Assembly (NCBI GenBank): GCA_944381615.1
Contig: CALWLT010000008.1
Coordinates: 62,001-126,000 of the forward strand
DNA length: 64,000 bases
Source: an uncultured Lachnospiraceae bacterium
GTDB taxonomy: Bacteria; Bacillota; Clostridia; Lachnospirales; Lachnospiraceae
Direction: 5' to 3'
Made by a program: the position numbers and the translations under genes. The stretch's first letter is position 1; each line of letters starts with the position of its first letter. The notes under the pieces are model-generated. The model ran no database searches and was not told the origin of the DNA. It saw only the letters and a program-made list of their open reading frames with translations. Positions 1 to 8,409 of this stretch are shown piece after piece.

Positions 1-1
1 C

Positions 2-718
2 CAGAAGGCGGCAAACGGCACGCTGCCGGCGGACGGGCAGGTGGTCAAATCCATCGTGACGACCAATCTGGTGGACGCGGTGGCCCGCCATTACCATGCG
101 GAGCTGATCGAGGTGCTGACCGGCTTTAAATGGATCGGGAAACAGATCCTCAAGACGGAGCAGGAGGGAAAAGGAACGTATCTGTTCGGCATGGAGGAGA
201 GCTATGGCTGCCTGATCGGGACCTATGCCCGCGACAAGGACGCGATCTCGGCCACGGCGGCGCTCTGCGAGGCGGCGGCTTATTATAAGGAAAAAGGGAT
301 GACGCTCTGGGACGCCATGCTGGCGATGTACGAGAAGTACGGCTATTATAAAGATGAAGTCAAATCCATCGGCCTGAAGGGAATTGAGGGCCTGGAGAAG
401 ATCCGGGCGATCATGGAATATTTCCGCGCCCACGCGCCGCAGGAGCTGGCAGGCTGCCGCGTTCTTGCCGTGCGCGATTACCAGGAGGATACGATCCGCG
501 ACTGCGAGAGCGGGCAGATCCGCCCCACGGGCCTTCCGAAGTCCAACGTGCTCTACTATGAGCTGGAGGATAACGCCTGGCTCTGCGTGCGCCCGTCCGG
601 AACGGAGCCCAAGATCAAGTTTTACTACGGGGTCAAGGGAAGCTCGCTGGAGGACGCCGGGGAGAAATCTGCGAAGATGGGCGAGGCGGTTCTCTCGATT
701 GTGAACGGGCTGCTCTGA
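2..718 (+). CDS. Phospho-sugar mutase, C-terminal part (gene enters from left edge)
   Basis: The reading frame is open to the left edge, so this is the C-terminal 238 residues of a longer protein, normally about 570 residues. The family interconverts hexose 1- and 6-phosphates in the cytoplasm, feeding cell-wall and glycolipid precursors. The fragment carries the sugar-binding loop GMEESYG (near nt 190-210) and the C-terminal phosphate-binding loop RPSGTEPKIKF (near nt 588-620), both typical of the PgcA/Pgm type. The catalytic-serine and metal-binding loops lie outside the window. A GTG at 41 is only an internal codon. A strong hairpin with T-run follows at 783-835. Whether the substrate is glucose or mannose phosphate cannot be told from this part. 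Confidence 0.88.
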   Translation, partial: QKAANGTLPADGQVVKSIVTTNLVDAVARHYHAELIEVLTGFKWIGKQILKTEQEGKGTYLFGMEESYGCLIGTYARDKDAISATAALCEAAAYYKEKGMTLWDAMLAMYEKYGYYKDEVKSIGLKGIEGLEKIRAIMEYFRAHAPQELAGCRVLAVRDYQEDTIRDCESGQIRPTGLPKSNVLYYELEDNAWLCVRPSGTEPKIKFYYGVKGSSLEDAGEKSAKMGEAVLSIVNGLL

Positions 719-782
719 TCGCGCCCGGGGACCGGGCGGGATCTCTTCCGCCCGGAAAAATACCGGAAAAGCACAGAAAAAT

Positions 783-835
783 GGAACCGCCGCTCAGATG
801 ATGCGTCTGCATCTTCCGGGCGGCGGCTCCGTTTT
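783..835 (+). terminator. Rho-independent terminator after phospho-sugar mutase
   Basis: GGA-CCGCCGC pairs with GCGGCGG-CTCC across an AT-richer loop that has its own small hairpin, followed by GTTTT. It lies 65 bp after the mutase stop codon. Confidence 0.75.
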
Positions 836-1057
836 GGGAATGGTAGGTATATATAAAAAAGAAATTGGCTAGGGGGGGCCGGACGGTTTTGAAGCCGTCC
901 GGTATGAGTATGAAAAAGCTTTCTTATTTCAAGCAACACTTGAAACAAAGGCCTGTCATCCTTCCGGATAACATAGTTGTATTATAAAGGGGATTTGTGA
1001 CAAAAGTGTGTACCGCCGATAAAAAAAGGATAAACATAATAAAAAAACAAAAAACCC
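836..1057. other. Intergenic region before mreB with two inverted repeats
   Basis: No convincing gene. It holds a perfect 8-bp hairpin, CCGGACGG/CCGTCCGG (879-902, loop TTTTGAAG), without a T-run on this strand, and a perfect 7-bp inverted repeat, TTTCAAG/CTTGAAA (927-945). A 25-codon ORF at 910-987 would give a small basic peptide starting MKKLSYFKQH, but there is no good ribosome binding site in front of it. The 458 bp between the mutase and mreB are otherwise AT-rich leader and promoter DNA. Confidence 0.5.
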
Positions 1058-1086
1058 TTTCAAAAGAACTGGAAATTGTATATAAT
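1058..1086 (+). promoter_or_regulatory. Probable mreB promoter
   Basis: A perfect -10 box TATAAT (1081-1086) stands 17 bp after a weak -35 TTTCAA (1058-1063), about 90 bp before the mreB start. Confidence 0.5.
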
Positions 1087-1176
1087 AGTAAATGGTATAG
1101 TCTGCCTGCGGGATAAGGGCAGCTTTTTGTGACGTTTCAGAAAAAACAGAGCGATTTTTCAGGAGGAAGAATTACT

Positions 1177-2184
1177 ATGATGATGTCCAATGACATTGGA
1201 ATCGATCTGGGTACCGCCAGTATTCTTGTATATATTAAAGGAAAAGGCGTCGTGCTGAAGGAACCCTCCGTTGTGGCCATCGACCGGGATACCAACAAGA
1301 TCATGGCCATTGGCGAGGAAGCGCGGCTGATGATTGGAAGAACGCCGGGCAATATCGTGGCGGTCCGGCCGCTGCGCCAGGGCGTCATCTCGGATTACAC
1401 CGTGACGGAGAAGATGCTGAAGTATTTTATTAATAAGGCCGTGGGCAAGCGGACGCTGCGCAAGCCGCGGATCAGCGTCTGCATCCCCAGCGGGGCGACG
1501 GAAGTGGAGCGGAAGGCCGTGGAGGACGCCACGTATCAGGCGGGCGCGCGGGAGGTCTCCATCATTGAGGAGCCGGTAGCGGCCGCGATCGGGGCCGGGA
1601 TCGATATTTCCAAGGCCTGCGGCAACATGATTGTCGATATCGGAGGCGGTACGGCGGATATCGCCGTGATTTCGCTGGGCGGCACGGTGGTCAGCACCTC
1701 CATCAAGGTGGCCGGAGACGATTTCGACGAGGCTCTGGTGCGCTATATGAGGAAAAAACACAACCTGCTGATCGGCGAGAGAACGGCGGAGGAGATCAAG
1801 ATCAACATCGGGGCGGCCTACCGGCGGCCGGAGGTCGTGACCATGGAGGTCCGGGGACGCAACCTGGTAACGGGCCTTCCGAAGACGATTGTGGTTACCT
1901 CTGACGAGACGCTGGAGGCGCTGCGCGAGCCGGCGCTGCAGATCGTGGACGCCGTGCACAACGTGCTGGAGCGCACGCCGCCGGAGCTGGCGGCCGATAT
2001 CTTCGACCGCGGCATCGTGCTGACGGGCGGCGGATCGCTGTTAAGCGGCCTGGACGCGCTGATCGAGGAGAAGACGGGAATCACGACGATGATTGCCGAG
2101 GATCCGCTGACGGCGGTGGCCATCGGAACCGGCAAGTTTATCGAATTTGCTCACGGCGATCCCACGCCGAAGAGCTACGACTGA
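1177..2184 (+). CDS. mreB: Rod-shape-determining actin homologue, MreB/Mbl family
   Basis: A 335-residue bacterial actin that polymerises under the membrane and guides lateral cell-wall synthesis. Actin-fold signatures are in order: phosphate-1 loop IGIDLGTAS near residue 6, connect-1 EEPVAAAIGAG near 131, phosphate-2 DIGGGTAD near 153 and the adenosine motif GIVLTGGGSLL near 280. The start is ATG 1177, eight bases after AGGAGG (1161-1166); an in-frame GTG at 1129 has no such site and would add a non-homologous tail. It is isolated, not in the classical mreBCD operon, so it may be an Mbl or MreBH paralogue. The exact subtype cannot be settled by eye. Confidence 0.93.
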   Translation: MMMSNDIGIDLGTASILVYIKGKGVVLKEPSVVAIDRDTNKIMAIGEEARLMIGRTPGNIVAVRPLRQGVISDYTVTEKMLKYFINKAVGKRTLRKPRISVCIPSGATEVERKAVEDATYQAGAREVSIIEEPVAAAIGAGIDISKACGNMIVDIGGGTADIAVISLGGTVVSTSIKVAGDDFDEALVRYMRKKHNLLIGERTAEEIKINIGAAYRRPEVVTMEVRGRNLVTGLPKTIVVTSDETLEALREPALQIVDAVHNVLERTPPELAADIFDRGIVLTGGGSLLSGLDALIEEKTGITTMIAEDPLTAVAIGTGKFIEFAHGDPTPKSYD

Positions 2185-2366
2185 GCGGCTTTCTGCCTGA
2201 GAAAACCGTTTCCGGGAGCGGACGGGGCGCGGACGGTCTGAGCCGGCGTATACCCGGACGGCGCGGGGCAGAGGAGAACAAGGAGAAAATCAATGCAAGC
2301 GGGACGGCGCTTTGGCCTGGCAGAAGCAGGGAAAGCGCCGTCCCGTGGCGGATAGACGGACAGGAT

Positions 2367-4634
2367 ATGGCGACGGTAAAAGGATATATTGAAAAGATAA
2401 AATTCCGCAATGAGGAAAACGGCTACACGGTGCTCTCGGTCAGCGGCGCGGACGACGGCGAGGAGTACATTCTGGTGGGGACCTTTTCTTACGTCGCGGA
2501 GGGCGAGCTGGTCGAGGCGGAAGGCCGCATGACGCAGCACCCGGTTTACGGGGAGCAGCTGGCGGTGGAGCGCTATGAGATCAAGGCGCCGGAGGATACG
2601 GTTTCCATGGAGCGCTATCTGGCCTCCGGCGCGATCCGGGGCATCGGCGCGGCGCTGGCCGCGCGGATCGTGAAAAAATTCAAAGCCGATACCTTCCGCA
2701 TCATGGAGGAAGAACCGGAACGCCTGGCGGAGGTCAAGGGGATCAGCGAACGGATGGCCATGTCCATCGCCGGCCAGGTGGAAGAAAAGAAGGATATGCG
2801 CCAGGCGATGATGTTTTTGCAGGGCTACGGCATCTCGGTCAATCTGGCGGTCCGGATCTACCAGGAATACGGGCCGGCCATGTATTCCATCCTGAAGACG
2901 AACCCCTACCGGCTGGCGGACGATATCCCGGGCGTGGGATTTAAGATGGCCGACGAGATTGCCTCGCGGATCGGCATCAATACGGATTCTGATTTTCGCA
3001 TCAAGAGCGGAATTCTCTACACACTTCTGCAGGCCGCTGCCAGCGGCCATACATATCTTCCCGAGGAGGAGCTGGCGTCGCAGGCGTCGCAGCTGCTGCT
3101 CGTGGATCCGGATCAGATCGGAAAACACCTGATGGATATGCAGATGGATAAGCGCCTGATCATCCGGGAGGATGAGGAAAAGTGCCGCCAGGTTTACGCG
3201 TCGCAGTATTATTATCTGGAGCTGAACGTGGCGCGGATGCTGCACGATCTGAACATCCGGGGATCGGAGCCGGAGGATCGGATCCGGCAGCGGCTTCTGG
3301 CAATCCAGAGCGCGGAGCGCATCGAACTGGACGAGCTGCAGATCCGGGCGGTCATCGAGGCGGTCAACAGCGGCCTTCTGATCCTGACCGGCGGTCCCGG
3401 GACGGGCAAGACGACGACGATCAACACGATCATCCGCTATTTTGAGCAGGGCGATATGGAGATTCTCCTGGCGGCGCCGACGGGGCGCGCGGCCAAGCGG
3501 ATGACGGAGGCGACGGGGTATGAGGCGAGGACGATCCACCGCCTGCTGGAGCTTTCCGGCGCGCCGGAGAACGGCGAGAAGCAGGGAAGCCTGCCGATGC
3601 GCTTTGAGCGCAACGAGGAAAATCCGCTGGACGCCGACGTGATCATCATCGACGAGGTGTCTATGGTGGACATCCATCTGATGCACGCGCTTCTGCGGGC
3701 GGTCAACGTGGGAACGCGCCTGATTCTGGTAGGGGATGTGGATCAGCTCCCCAGCGTGGGGCCGGGAAATGTCCTGCGGGATGTGATTGAGTCCGGGCGG
3801 TTCCCGGTGGTAAGGCTGGCGCGGATCTTCCGGCAGGCGGCGCAGAGCGATATTATCGTCAACGCGCACCGCATCAACGCCGGGGAACCGATCACGCTGG
3901 GGAAACCGAGTCGCGATTTCCTGTTTGTGCGCCGGGAGGATCCCAACGCGATCATCAACGCCATGATCACGCTGGTGCGGGAGAAGCTTCCGGCTTATGT
4001 GAAGGCGGCGGTTTCGGAGATCCAGATCATGACGCCGATGCGGAAAGGGGCGCTGGGAGCGGTGCGCCTGAACGCGATTTTTCAGGAATACCTGAATCCG
4101 CCCGCGCCGGACAAGCCGGAGAAGGAAGCGGGAGACGCGGTATTCCGCCTCGGCGACAAGGTCATGCAGATTAAGAATAATTATCAGATTGAGTGGACGG
4201 CCTATAATTCGTACGGCGTGCCGGTGGATAAGGGGACGGGCGTTTTCAACGGGGATATGGGGATCATCCGCGAGATCAATCTGTTTGCGGAGCTTCTGAC
4301 GGTGGAGTTTGACGAGGGGAAACGGGTGGAGTATTCCTTCCATCAGCTGGAGGAGCTGGAACTGGCCTATGCCATTACCATTCACAAGGCGCAGGGAAGC
4401 GAGTACCCGGCCGTGGTCATCCCGCTGTGGAGCGGCCCCCGGATGCTGATGACGCGCAATCTGCTCTATACAGCGGTCACGCGGGCCCGCGCCTGCGTCT
4501 GCCTGGTCGGCGTATCCGGCGTGTTTCAGCAGATGGTGGAGAACGCCATGGAGCAGAAGCGGTACTCGGGCCTTCGCGGCCGGATTGAGGAGATCATGGA
4601 CGCGGATGTGCGCATGCCGGGACGGAGCGGATAA
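2367..4634 (+). CDS. recD2: RecD2-type ATP-dependent DNA helicase
   Basis: A 755-residue superfamily 1B 5'-3' helicase, the RecD-like form of bacteria without RecBC, involved in repair and replication-fork maintenance. An N-terminal OB/helix-hairpin-helix region (about 1-200) precedes the motor: Walker A GGPGTGKTTT near residue 341, Walker B IIIDEVSMVD near 425, motif III GDVDQLPSVGPG near 456, and the C-terminal motifs TIHKAQGSEYP near 670 and YTAVTRAR near 695. Length and domain order match the family. It ends 12 bp before a hairpin-forming repeat array that separates it from comF. The start ATG has only a modest GGACAGG site 5 bp upstream. Confidence 0.95.
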   Translation: MATVKGYIEKIKFRNEENGYTVLSVSGADDGEEYILVGTFSYVAEGELVEAEGRMTQHPVYGEQLAVERYEIKAPEDTVSMERYLASGAIRGIGAALAARIVKKFKADTFRIMEEEPERLAEVKGISERMAMSIAGQVEEKKDMRQAMMFLQGYGISVNLAVRIYQEYGPAMYSILKTNPYRLADDIPGVGFKMADEIASRIGINTDSDFRIKSGILYTLLQAAASGHTYLPEEELASQASQLLLVDPDQIGKHLMDMQMDKRLIIREDEEKCRQVYASQYYYLELNVARMLHDLNIRGSEPEDRIRQRLLAIQSAERIELDELQIRAVIEAVNSGLLILTGGPGTGKTTTINTIIRYFEQGDMEILLAAPTGRAAKRMTEATGYEARTIHRLLELSGAPENGEKQGSLPMRFERNEENPLDADVIIIDEVSMVDIHLMHALLRAVNVGTRLILVGDVDQLPSVGPGNVLRDVIESGRFPVVRLARIFRQAAQSDIIVNAHRINAGEPITLGKPSRDFLFVRREDPNAIINAMITLVREKLPAYVKAAVSEIQIMTPMRKGALGAVRLNAIFQEYLNPPAPDKPEKEAGDAVFRLGDKVMQIKNNYQIEWTAYNSYGVPVDKGTGVFNGDMGIIREINLFAELLTVEFDEGKRVEYSFHQLEELELAYAITIHKAQGSEYPAVVIPLWSGPRMLMTRNLLYTAVTRARACVCLVGVSGVFQQMVENAMEQKRYSGLRGRIEEIMDADVRMPGRSG

Positions 4635-4682
4635 TCGTTCAGCCGGAGGCGGCCGGGAAAAGTCCGGGAGAAGCCTGGAATA

Positions 4683-4831
4683 GGCGGCCGGGAAAAGCCC
4701 GGAACGGGCCGTCTGGGAGTAGCCTGGAACAGGCCGCCTGGGAAAAGCCCGGAACGGGCTGCCCGGGAGAAGTCTGGAATAGGCCGCCCGGGAAAAGCCC
4801 GGAACGGGCTGCCGGGGGAACGTCCGGAACG
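4683..4831 (+). repeat. 25-bp tandem repeat array, each unit a hairpin
   Basis: Six consecutive units of 24-25 bp (starting at 4683, 4707, 4732, 4757, 4782 and 4807), with a degenerate copy just before (about 4651-4682). Each unit contains a 5-bp stem around a GAA loop, e.g. GCCCG-GAA-CGGGC or GCCTG-GAA-CAGGC. Stem changes are compensated or become G-U pairs on the plus-strand RNA. Unit length is not a multiple of three. It occupies the recD2-comF gap (4635-4908). Confidence 0.85.
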
Positions 4832-4908
4832 GGCGGTCCAAAAAAGGCAGAGAGAAGGGGCAAAAAGAAGACAAAGGCAAAAAGCTCAGAAGGCAGAGGG
4901 GAGGGCGC

Positions 4909-5673
4909 GTGATCAGAAACGAAGAGATAGAAAAAACAGAGGGAGAGATGCTTTTGCGGCTTTGCGCCGCATTTCTGGACGCGCTGTTTCCGCGCCGCTG
5001 CCCGGTGTGCGGCGATATCGTGATGCCGAAGGGCGAACGGATCTGCCCGGAGTGCCTTTCGCGCCTTTCATTTGTCGCTTCCCCGGCCTGCAAAAAATGC
5101 GGCAAGGAGCTTTTGCAGGAGGAAGCGGAGTATTGTTCGGACTGCAGCCGGCGGCGCCGGAGTTTCGAGTATGGGATCGCGCTTCTGAATTACAATCAGG
5201 CGGCGGCGCGGTCGATGGCGGCGATCAAATACAAAAACAGGCGGGAGTATCTGGATTTTTACGCGCAGGCGGCGCTTTCGCGCCTGCGGGGGCGGCTTCT
5301 TTCCATGGAGGCAGAGTGCCTGGTCCCGGTTCCGATCCATCCGGCCCGGATGCGGAAACGGGGGTTTAATCAGGCGGAACTTCTGGCCCGGAAGCTGGGA
5401 GAAGGTCTGGGGCTTCCGGTCCGGACCGATCTGCTGTTTCGCTGCCGGAATACGGAGCCGCAGAAGGAGCTCGGGCCGCAGGGACGGCTGAAGAACCTGG
5501 AGAAGGCGTTTACCGCCGCGCCCGCCGCAGACGGCCCGGTGCCGGAGCGGGTCATCCTGGTGGACGACATCTATACGACGGGCAGCACGATAGAGGCCTG
5601 CTCGCGGGCGCTTGGGCGGGCCGGCGTAAAGAAAACATATTTTTTTGCACTTTGTATTGGACAAGGACGGTAA
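4909..5673 (+). CDS. comF: ComF family phosphoribosyltransferase-like protein
   Basis: A 254-residue protein of the ComF/GntX family, linked to DNA uptake in competent Firmicutes and to processing of imported or single-stranded DNA. The N-terminus has a four-cysteine zinc finger (CPVC..CPEC) and a second set of paired cysteines (CKKCG..CSDCS). The C-terminus has the PRPP-binding signature ILVDDIYTTGSTIE near residue 220. Start GTG 4909 follows GGGAGG; an internal ATG at 4948 with GGGAG in front is also possible and would shorten it by 13 residues. It sits downstream of recD2, as in related Clostridia; no other competence gene is present in the window. Confidence 0.9.
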   Translation: MIRNEEIEKTEGEMLLRLCAAFLDALFPRRCPVCGDIVMPKGERICPECLSRLSFVASPACKKCGKELLQEEAEYCSDCSRRRRSFEYGIALLNYNQAAARSMAAIKYKNRREYLDFYAQAALSRLRGRLLSMEAECLVPVPIHPARMRKRGFNQAELLARKLGEGLGLPVRTDLLFRCRNTEPQKELGPQGRLKNLEKAFTAAPAADGPVPERVILVDDIYTTGSTIEACSRALGRAGVKKTYFFALCIGQGR

Positions 5674-5759
5674 AGTGGGATATGATTATACGATGAGGGG
5701 AAATTTTCCGCCGGCGGCGGGAAGACCGATTACAGACTTGATTTAAAGGAGTGTTTATC

Positions 5760-6710
5760 ATGCAGGAACTGGAATACCGCCTGGTAAAAGAAGATTACAA
5801 AAGCTGGATTCGCTGGAATGTGAGAAAGCATGAATCAAAACGGCTGAAGCTGATTACGATCGCGCTGTACGTGGTGTTTCTGGCCGTTTTCCTGAGCGGG
5901 AATCTGCCCGCCGCGCAGGGCGATATGGTGGAGATTGCCAAGGTAATCGGCCTGGCGCTGATCGTGGGAGCGGCGATGCTCTATCTGGTTTCCAACAGCA
6001 ATCAGGAGCGGATGATCTGGAGCCGGACCGGCCTCAAGAAGATGGATAAAGCCGGCAAGTACCCGACGATTCATGTGCAGATGAACGATCAGTTTCTGAT
6101 TATGACGTCGGTAGGGCAGGATGTGAAGAAGACCTACAGCTACCGCGACATCGAGTGTATGGAAGAGATCGAGCGCCTGTTCCTGTTAAAGATGTCGGAT
6201 CAGACCTGGCAGTTCGTGGCCACGTCGGCGTTTGCGGATCAGGCGGCCATGGATGAATTTAAGGCGTTTATCGAGGCAAAGATGGCGGATGCGAAGGAGC
6301 ATCCGGAGCGCTATCCGGAGCCGGATGAGAGAAAGAAAGAAAAGAAGAGGGCGGCGGCGGGACGCGCCGCGGAGTCCATCGGGGACGACGACGGAGACGA
6401 CGAGGCGATGATCGCCAAGGTCGATACCAGCCGCATGGGCAAGATCGGAAAGATGGCTCATATCGTGGCGTCGCGGGCCGGCGGCCGGGAAGAGGAGCTG
6501 GAGACTGCGGAAGAAGCTGCGGCAGAGCCGGAGACCGCAGAGGGAACTGCAGCAGAGGCCGCAGCGAGCAGTGCTGCAGAGGCGGCGGAAGCCGAATCGG
6601 AGATGGCAGAGCCCGAAACAGCGGCAGAGCCGGAGACTGCGGCCGGGCCGGCAGAGAGCGAAACGGCGGCGGAGGTTTCCGGGGACGAAGCGGAAAAGCC
6701 GCAGGCGTAA
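5760..6710 (+). CDS. YcxB-like membrane protein with acidic Ala/Glu tail
   Basis: A 316-residue protein of unknown role. Two hydrophobic segments (about residues 31-50 and 58-80) form a hairpin in the membrane, followed by a soluble domain with the pattern of the YcxB-like family (QMNDQFLIMTS, then YRDIECMEEI). From about residue 240 the sequence turns into a low-complexity tail of alanine, glutamate and proline, probably disordered and cytoplasmic. The start is ATG 5760, eight bases after AAAGGAG; an in-frame GTG at 5751 overlaps that site. No partner genes point to a function. The acidic tail is not part of the usual family domain. Confidence 0.65.
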   Translation: MQELEYRLVKEDYKSWIRWNVRKHESKRLKLITIALYVVFLAVFLSGNLPAAQGDMVEIAKVIGLALIVGAAMLYLVSNSNQERMIWSRTGLKKMDKAGKYPTIHVQMNDQFLIMTSVGQDVKKTYSYRDIECMEEIERLFLLKMSDQTWQFVATSAFADQAAMDEFKAFIEAKMADAKEHPERYPEPDERKKEKKRAAAGRAAESIGDDDGDDEAMIAKVDTSRMGKIGKMAHIVASRAGGREEELETAEEAAAEPETAEGTAAEAAASSAAEAAEAESEMAEPETAAEPETAAGPAESETAAEVSGDEAEKPQA

Positions 6711-6755
6711 GAAAAAACAGAATCAGGCGCGCGGCCGTCAATGCGGGAAAATGTA

Positions 6756-6784
6756 TTGACGGCCGCAGCAATTTATGATATAGT
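6756..6784 (+). promoter_or_regulatory. Promoter of the rpmG-secE-nusG operon
   Basis: TTGACG (6756-6761) and TATAGT (6779-6784) are separated by 17 bp. The following 110-base leader contains a perfect 7-bp inverted repeat, ACGGGCG (6787-6793) and CGCCCGT (6862-6868), and a run of eight T residues. Confidence 0.75.
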
Positions 6785-6896
6785 AGACGGGCGAATGGAA
6801 GAAACCAGGTCTTTTTTTTATGCTCAAAAATCGGTTTTTGCCGGGAAGAGCAGGAAAAGGCCGCCCGTAAAATGAAAACAGATGGAGGTGGAAGTT

Positions 6897-7046
6897 GTGC
6901 GCACGAGAATTACACTGGCATGCACGGAGTGCAAGCAGCGCAATTACAACATGACGAAGGACAAGAAGACGCATCCGGACAGAATGGAGACGAAGAAGTA
7001 CTGCAGATTCTGCCGGACGCACACGCTGCACAAAGAGACGAAGTAA
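6897..7046 (+). CDS. rpmG: Ribosomal protein L33, zinc-binding type
   Basis: A 49-residue 50S subunit protein. It starts at GTG 6897 after GGAGGTGG (6884-6891). The sequence runs [18 protein letters not shown] and ends [14 protein letters not shown]. The four cysteines (9, 12, 36, 39) form the zinc site of the C+ paralogue, which many Firmicutes exchange for a zinc-free copy under zinc limitation. The position directly before secE and nusG is the usual one in Firmicutes. Confidence 0.95.
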   Translation: MRTRITLACTECKQRNYNMTKDKKTHPDRMETKKYCRFCRTHTLHKETK

Positions 7047-7103
7047 GAGCAACTGGCTGATTCTGGGAGATCAGGCGCCCGCCTGAAAGGTTGGAGGACC
7101 ATT

Positions 7104-7307
7104 ATGAGCGATACAGAGAATACCAGAAAAGCGCCCAAAAAGAGCTACTGGGCAGGCCTTCAGGCTGAGTATAAGAAGATTATCTGGCCTGACAGGGAGA
7201 CGGTTATCAAGCAGACCGGCGCCGTTATCGCTGTGTCCGTCGCTTTGGGGCTGATTATTGCCGCGCTTGACACGGCGATCGTGTTTGGACTGCATTTTTT
7301 AGTGTAA
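7104..7307 (+). CDS. secE: Preprotein translocase subunit SecE
   Basis: A 67-residue single-span membrane protein, the small form found in Firmicutes. An amphipathic stretch with the family motif EYKKIIWPDR (about residues 22-31) precedes one transmembrane helix (about 41-63). It clamps the SecY halves of the protein-export channel. GGAGGACC precedes the ATG. It is followed after 16 bp by nusG, as is conserved in bacteria. Confidence 0.95.
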   Translation: MSDTENTRKAPKKSYWAGLQAEYKKIIWPDRETVIKQTGAVIAVSVALGLIIAALDTAIVFGLHFLV

Positions 7308-7323
7308 GGGCAGGGGTGAGGAT

Positions 7324-7839
7324 ATGGCAGAAGCAAACTGGTATGTAGTGCATACGTACTCCGGTTATGAGAACAAGGTCAAGGTCGATATCGAGAAGAC
7401 CATTGAGAACCGCAAGCTTCAGGATCAGATCCTGGAGGTATCCGTGCCGATGCAGGAAGTGATTGAAGTCAAGAACGGCGCCAACAAGCAGGTCGCCAAG
7501 AAGATGTTTCCCGGATACGTGCTGATCAACATGGTCATGAACGACGATACATGGTATGTGGTGCGCAACACGCGCGGAGTGACGGGATTCGTTGGCCCGG
7601 GCTCCAAACCGGTTCCGCTGACGCCGGAGGAGATGGAGAATCTCGGTTTCAGAGAGACCGGAGTCGTCGTTGATTTCGAGGTCGGCGACACCGTCGTCGT
7701 AACCGCGGGGGTCTGGCAGGACACCGTTGGTGTTGTCAAGTCCATCAACGAGAGCAAGCAGACCCTGGCCATCAATGTGGAGATGTTCGGCCGGGAGACG
7801 CCGGTAGAATTAAACTTCACGGACGTAAAGAAGATGTAG
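7324..7839 (+). CDS. nusG: Transcription elongation/termination factor NusG
   Basis: A 171-residue protein that binds RNA polymerase and couples it to Rho or the ribosome. The NGN domain begins [25 protein letters not shown] and [11 protein letters not shown] follow. The C-terminal KOW motif starts around [17 protein letters not shown] (near residue 121). Its length is typical for Firmicutes. It sits between secE and rplK, the standard arrangement. Confidence 0.97.
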   Translation: MAEANWYVVHTYSGYENKVKVDIEKTIENRKLQDQILEVSVPMQEVIEVKNGANKQVAKKMFPGYVLINMVMNDDTWYVVRNTRGVTGFVGPGSKPVPLTPEEMENLGFRETGVVVDFEVGDTVVVTAGVWQDTVGVVKSINESKQTLAINVEMFGRETPVELNFTDVKKM

Positions 7840-7867
7840 CAGGACGGTTCCGACACCGTCGGGGCCC

Positions 7868-7895
7868 GTGGGAGGGAAATCCCCGCAAATACCAC
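7868..7895 (+). promoter_or_regulatory. Candidate L1-binding leader element before rplK
   Basis: A 28-base element starting GTGGGAGGGAAATCCCC and closing with CCAC: GTGG pairs with CCAC and GGG with CCC, leaving an asymmetric internal loop like the L1 site of 23S rRNA. An almost identical element of the same length lies before rplA. Autoregulation of L11-L1 operons by L1 is established in bacteria; assigning it here is inference from position, pairing and duplication. Confidence 0.6.
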
Positions 7896-7918
7896 ATTTT
7901 ATTAGGAGGTGCCAAGCA

Positions 7919-8344
7919 ATGGCAAAGAAAGTTACAGGATATATCAAACTGCAGATCCCGGCAGGAAAGGCTACGCCGGCTCCGCCGGTTGGTCCGGCGC
8001 TCGGACAGCACGGCGTTAATATCGTACAGTTTACGAAAGAGTTCAACGCGAGAACGGCCGATCAGGGCGACCTGATTATCCCGGTTGTGATCACGGTGTA
8101 CGCAGACAGAAGCTTCAGCTTCATTACCAAGACTCCGCCGGCTGCCGTTCTGTTAAAGAAGGCGTGCAAGATCAAATCCGGTTCTGCCACGCCCAACAAG
8201 ACGAAGGTAGCCACCATTTCCAGAGAAGAGCTGCAGAAGATTGCCGAGTTAAAGATGCCCGACCTGAACGCGGCCAGCCTTGAGGCTGCCATGAGCATGA
8301 TCGCCGGCACGGCAAGAAGCATGGGAATCACGGTCGCAGACTGA
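7919..8344 (+). CDS. rplK: Ribosomal protein L11
   Basis: A 141-residue protein of the GTPase-associated centre of the 50S subunit, beginning [20 protein letters not shown] with the signature [14 protein letters not shown] 7919 follows AGGAGGT (7904-7910) and gives exactly the usual family length; the in-frame codon at 7868 would run through the leader element. It is directly upstream of rplA. Confidence 0.98.
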   Translation: MAKKVTGYIKLQIPAGKATPAPPVGPALGQHGVNIVQFTKEFNARTADQGDLIIPVVITVYADRSFSFITKTPPAAVLLKKACKIKSGSATPNKTKVATISREELQKIAELKMPDLNAASLEAAMSMIAGTARSMGITVAD

Positions 8345-8365
8345 TCGGAAATGTCATTTGAGAAC

Positions 8366-8393
8366 GTGGGAGGGAAATCCCCGACAATACCAC
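8366..8393 (+). promoter_or_regulatory. Candidate L1-binding leader element before rplA
   Basis: This is a second copy of the 28-base motif seen at 7868-7895, differing only in the internal loop (CGACAAT in place of CGCAAAT). It lies between rplK and rplA, 16 bases before the rplA start, and so overlaps its ribosome binding region. That suggests direct translational control of L1. Confidence 0.6.
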
Positions 8394-8409
8394 TGGGAGG
8401 TTTTTTAGA

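Noticed and set aside
879-902. Terminator before mreB
   Set aside because: The hairpin is perfect, but no T-run follows on the plus strand and the mutase already has a terminator at 783-835; kept only as an unexplained inverted repeat.
4683-4831. Possible CRISPR array
   Set aside because: Units are contiguous with no unique spacers. The same holds for 43262-43370 and 52841-53080.
4639-4863. Minus-strand ORF through the 25-bp repeats
   Set aside because: A 25-bp unit cannot keep a repeat peptide in frame; the hairpin covariation explains the sequence better.
2175-5105. A 976-codon open frame on the minus strand
   Set aside because: It is antisense to mreB's end, recD2 and comF; composition follows the third-codon GC bias of recD2, and no protein motif is visible.
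7047-7103. tRNA gene between rpmG and secE, as in some bacteria
   Set aside because: The 57 bases do not fold into a cloverleaf. I found no tRNA or rRNA gene anywhere in the window, though a covariance scan was not possible.
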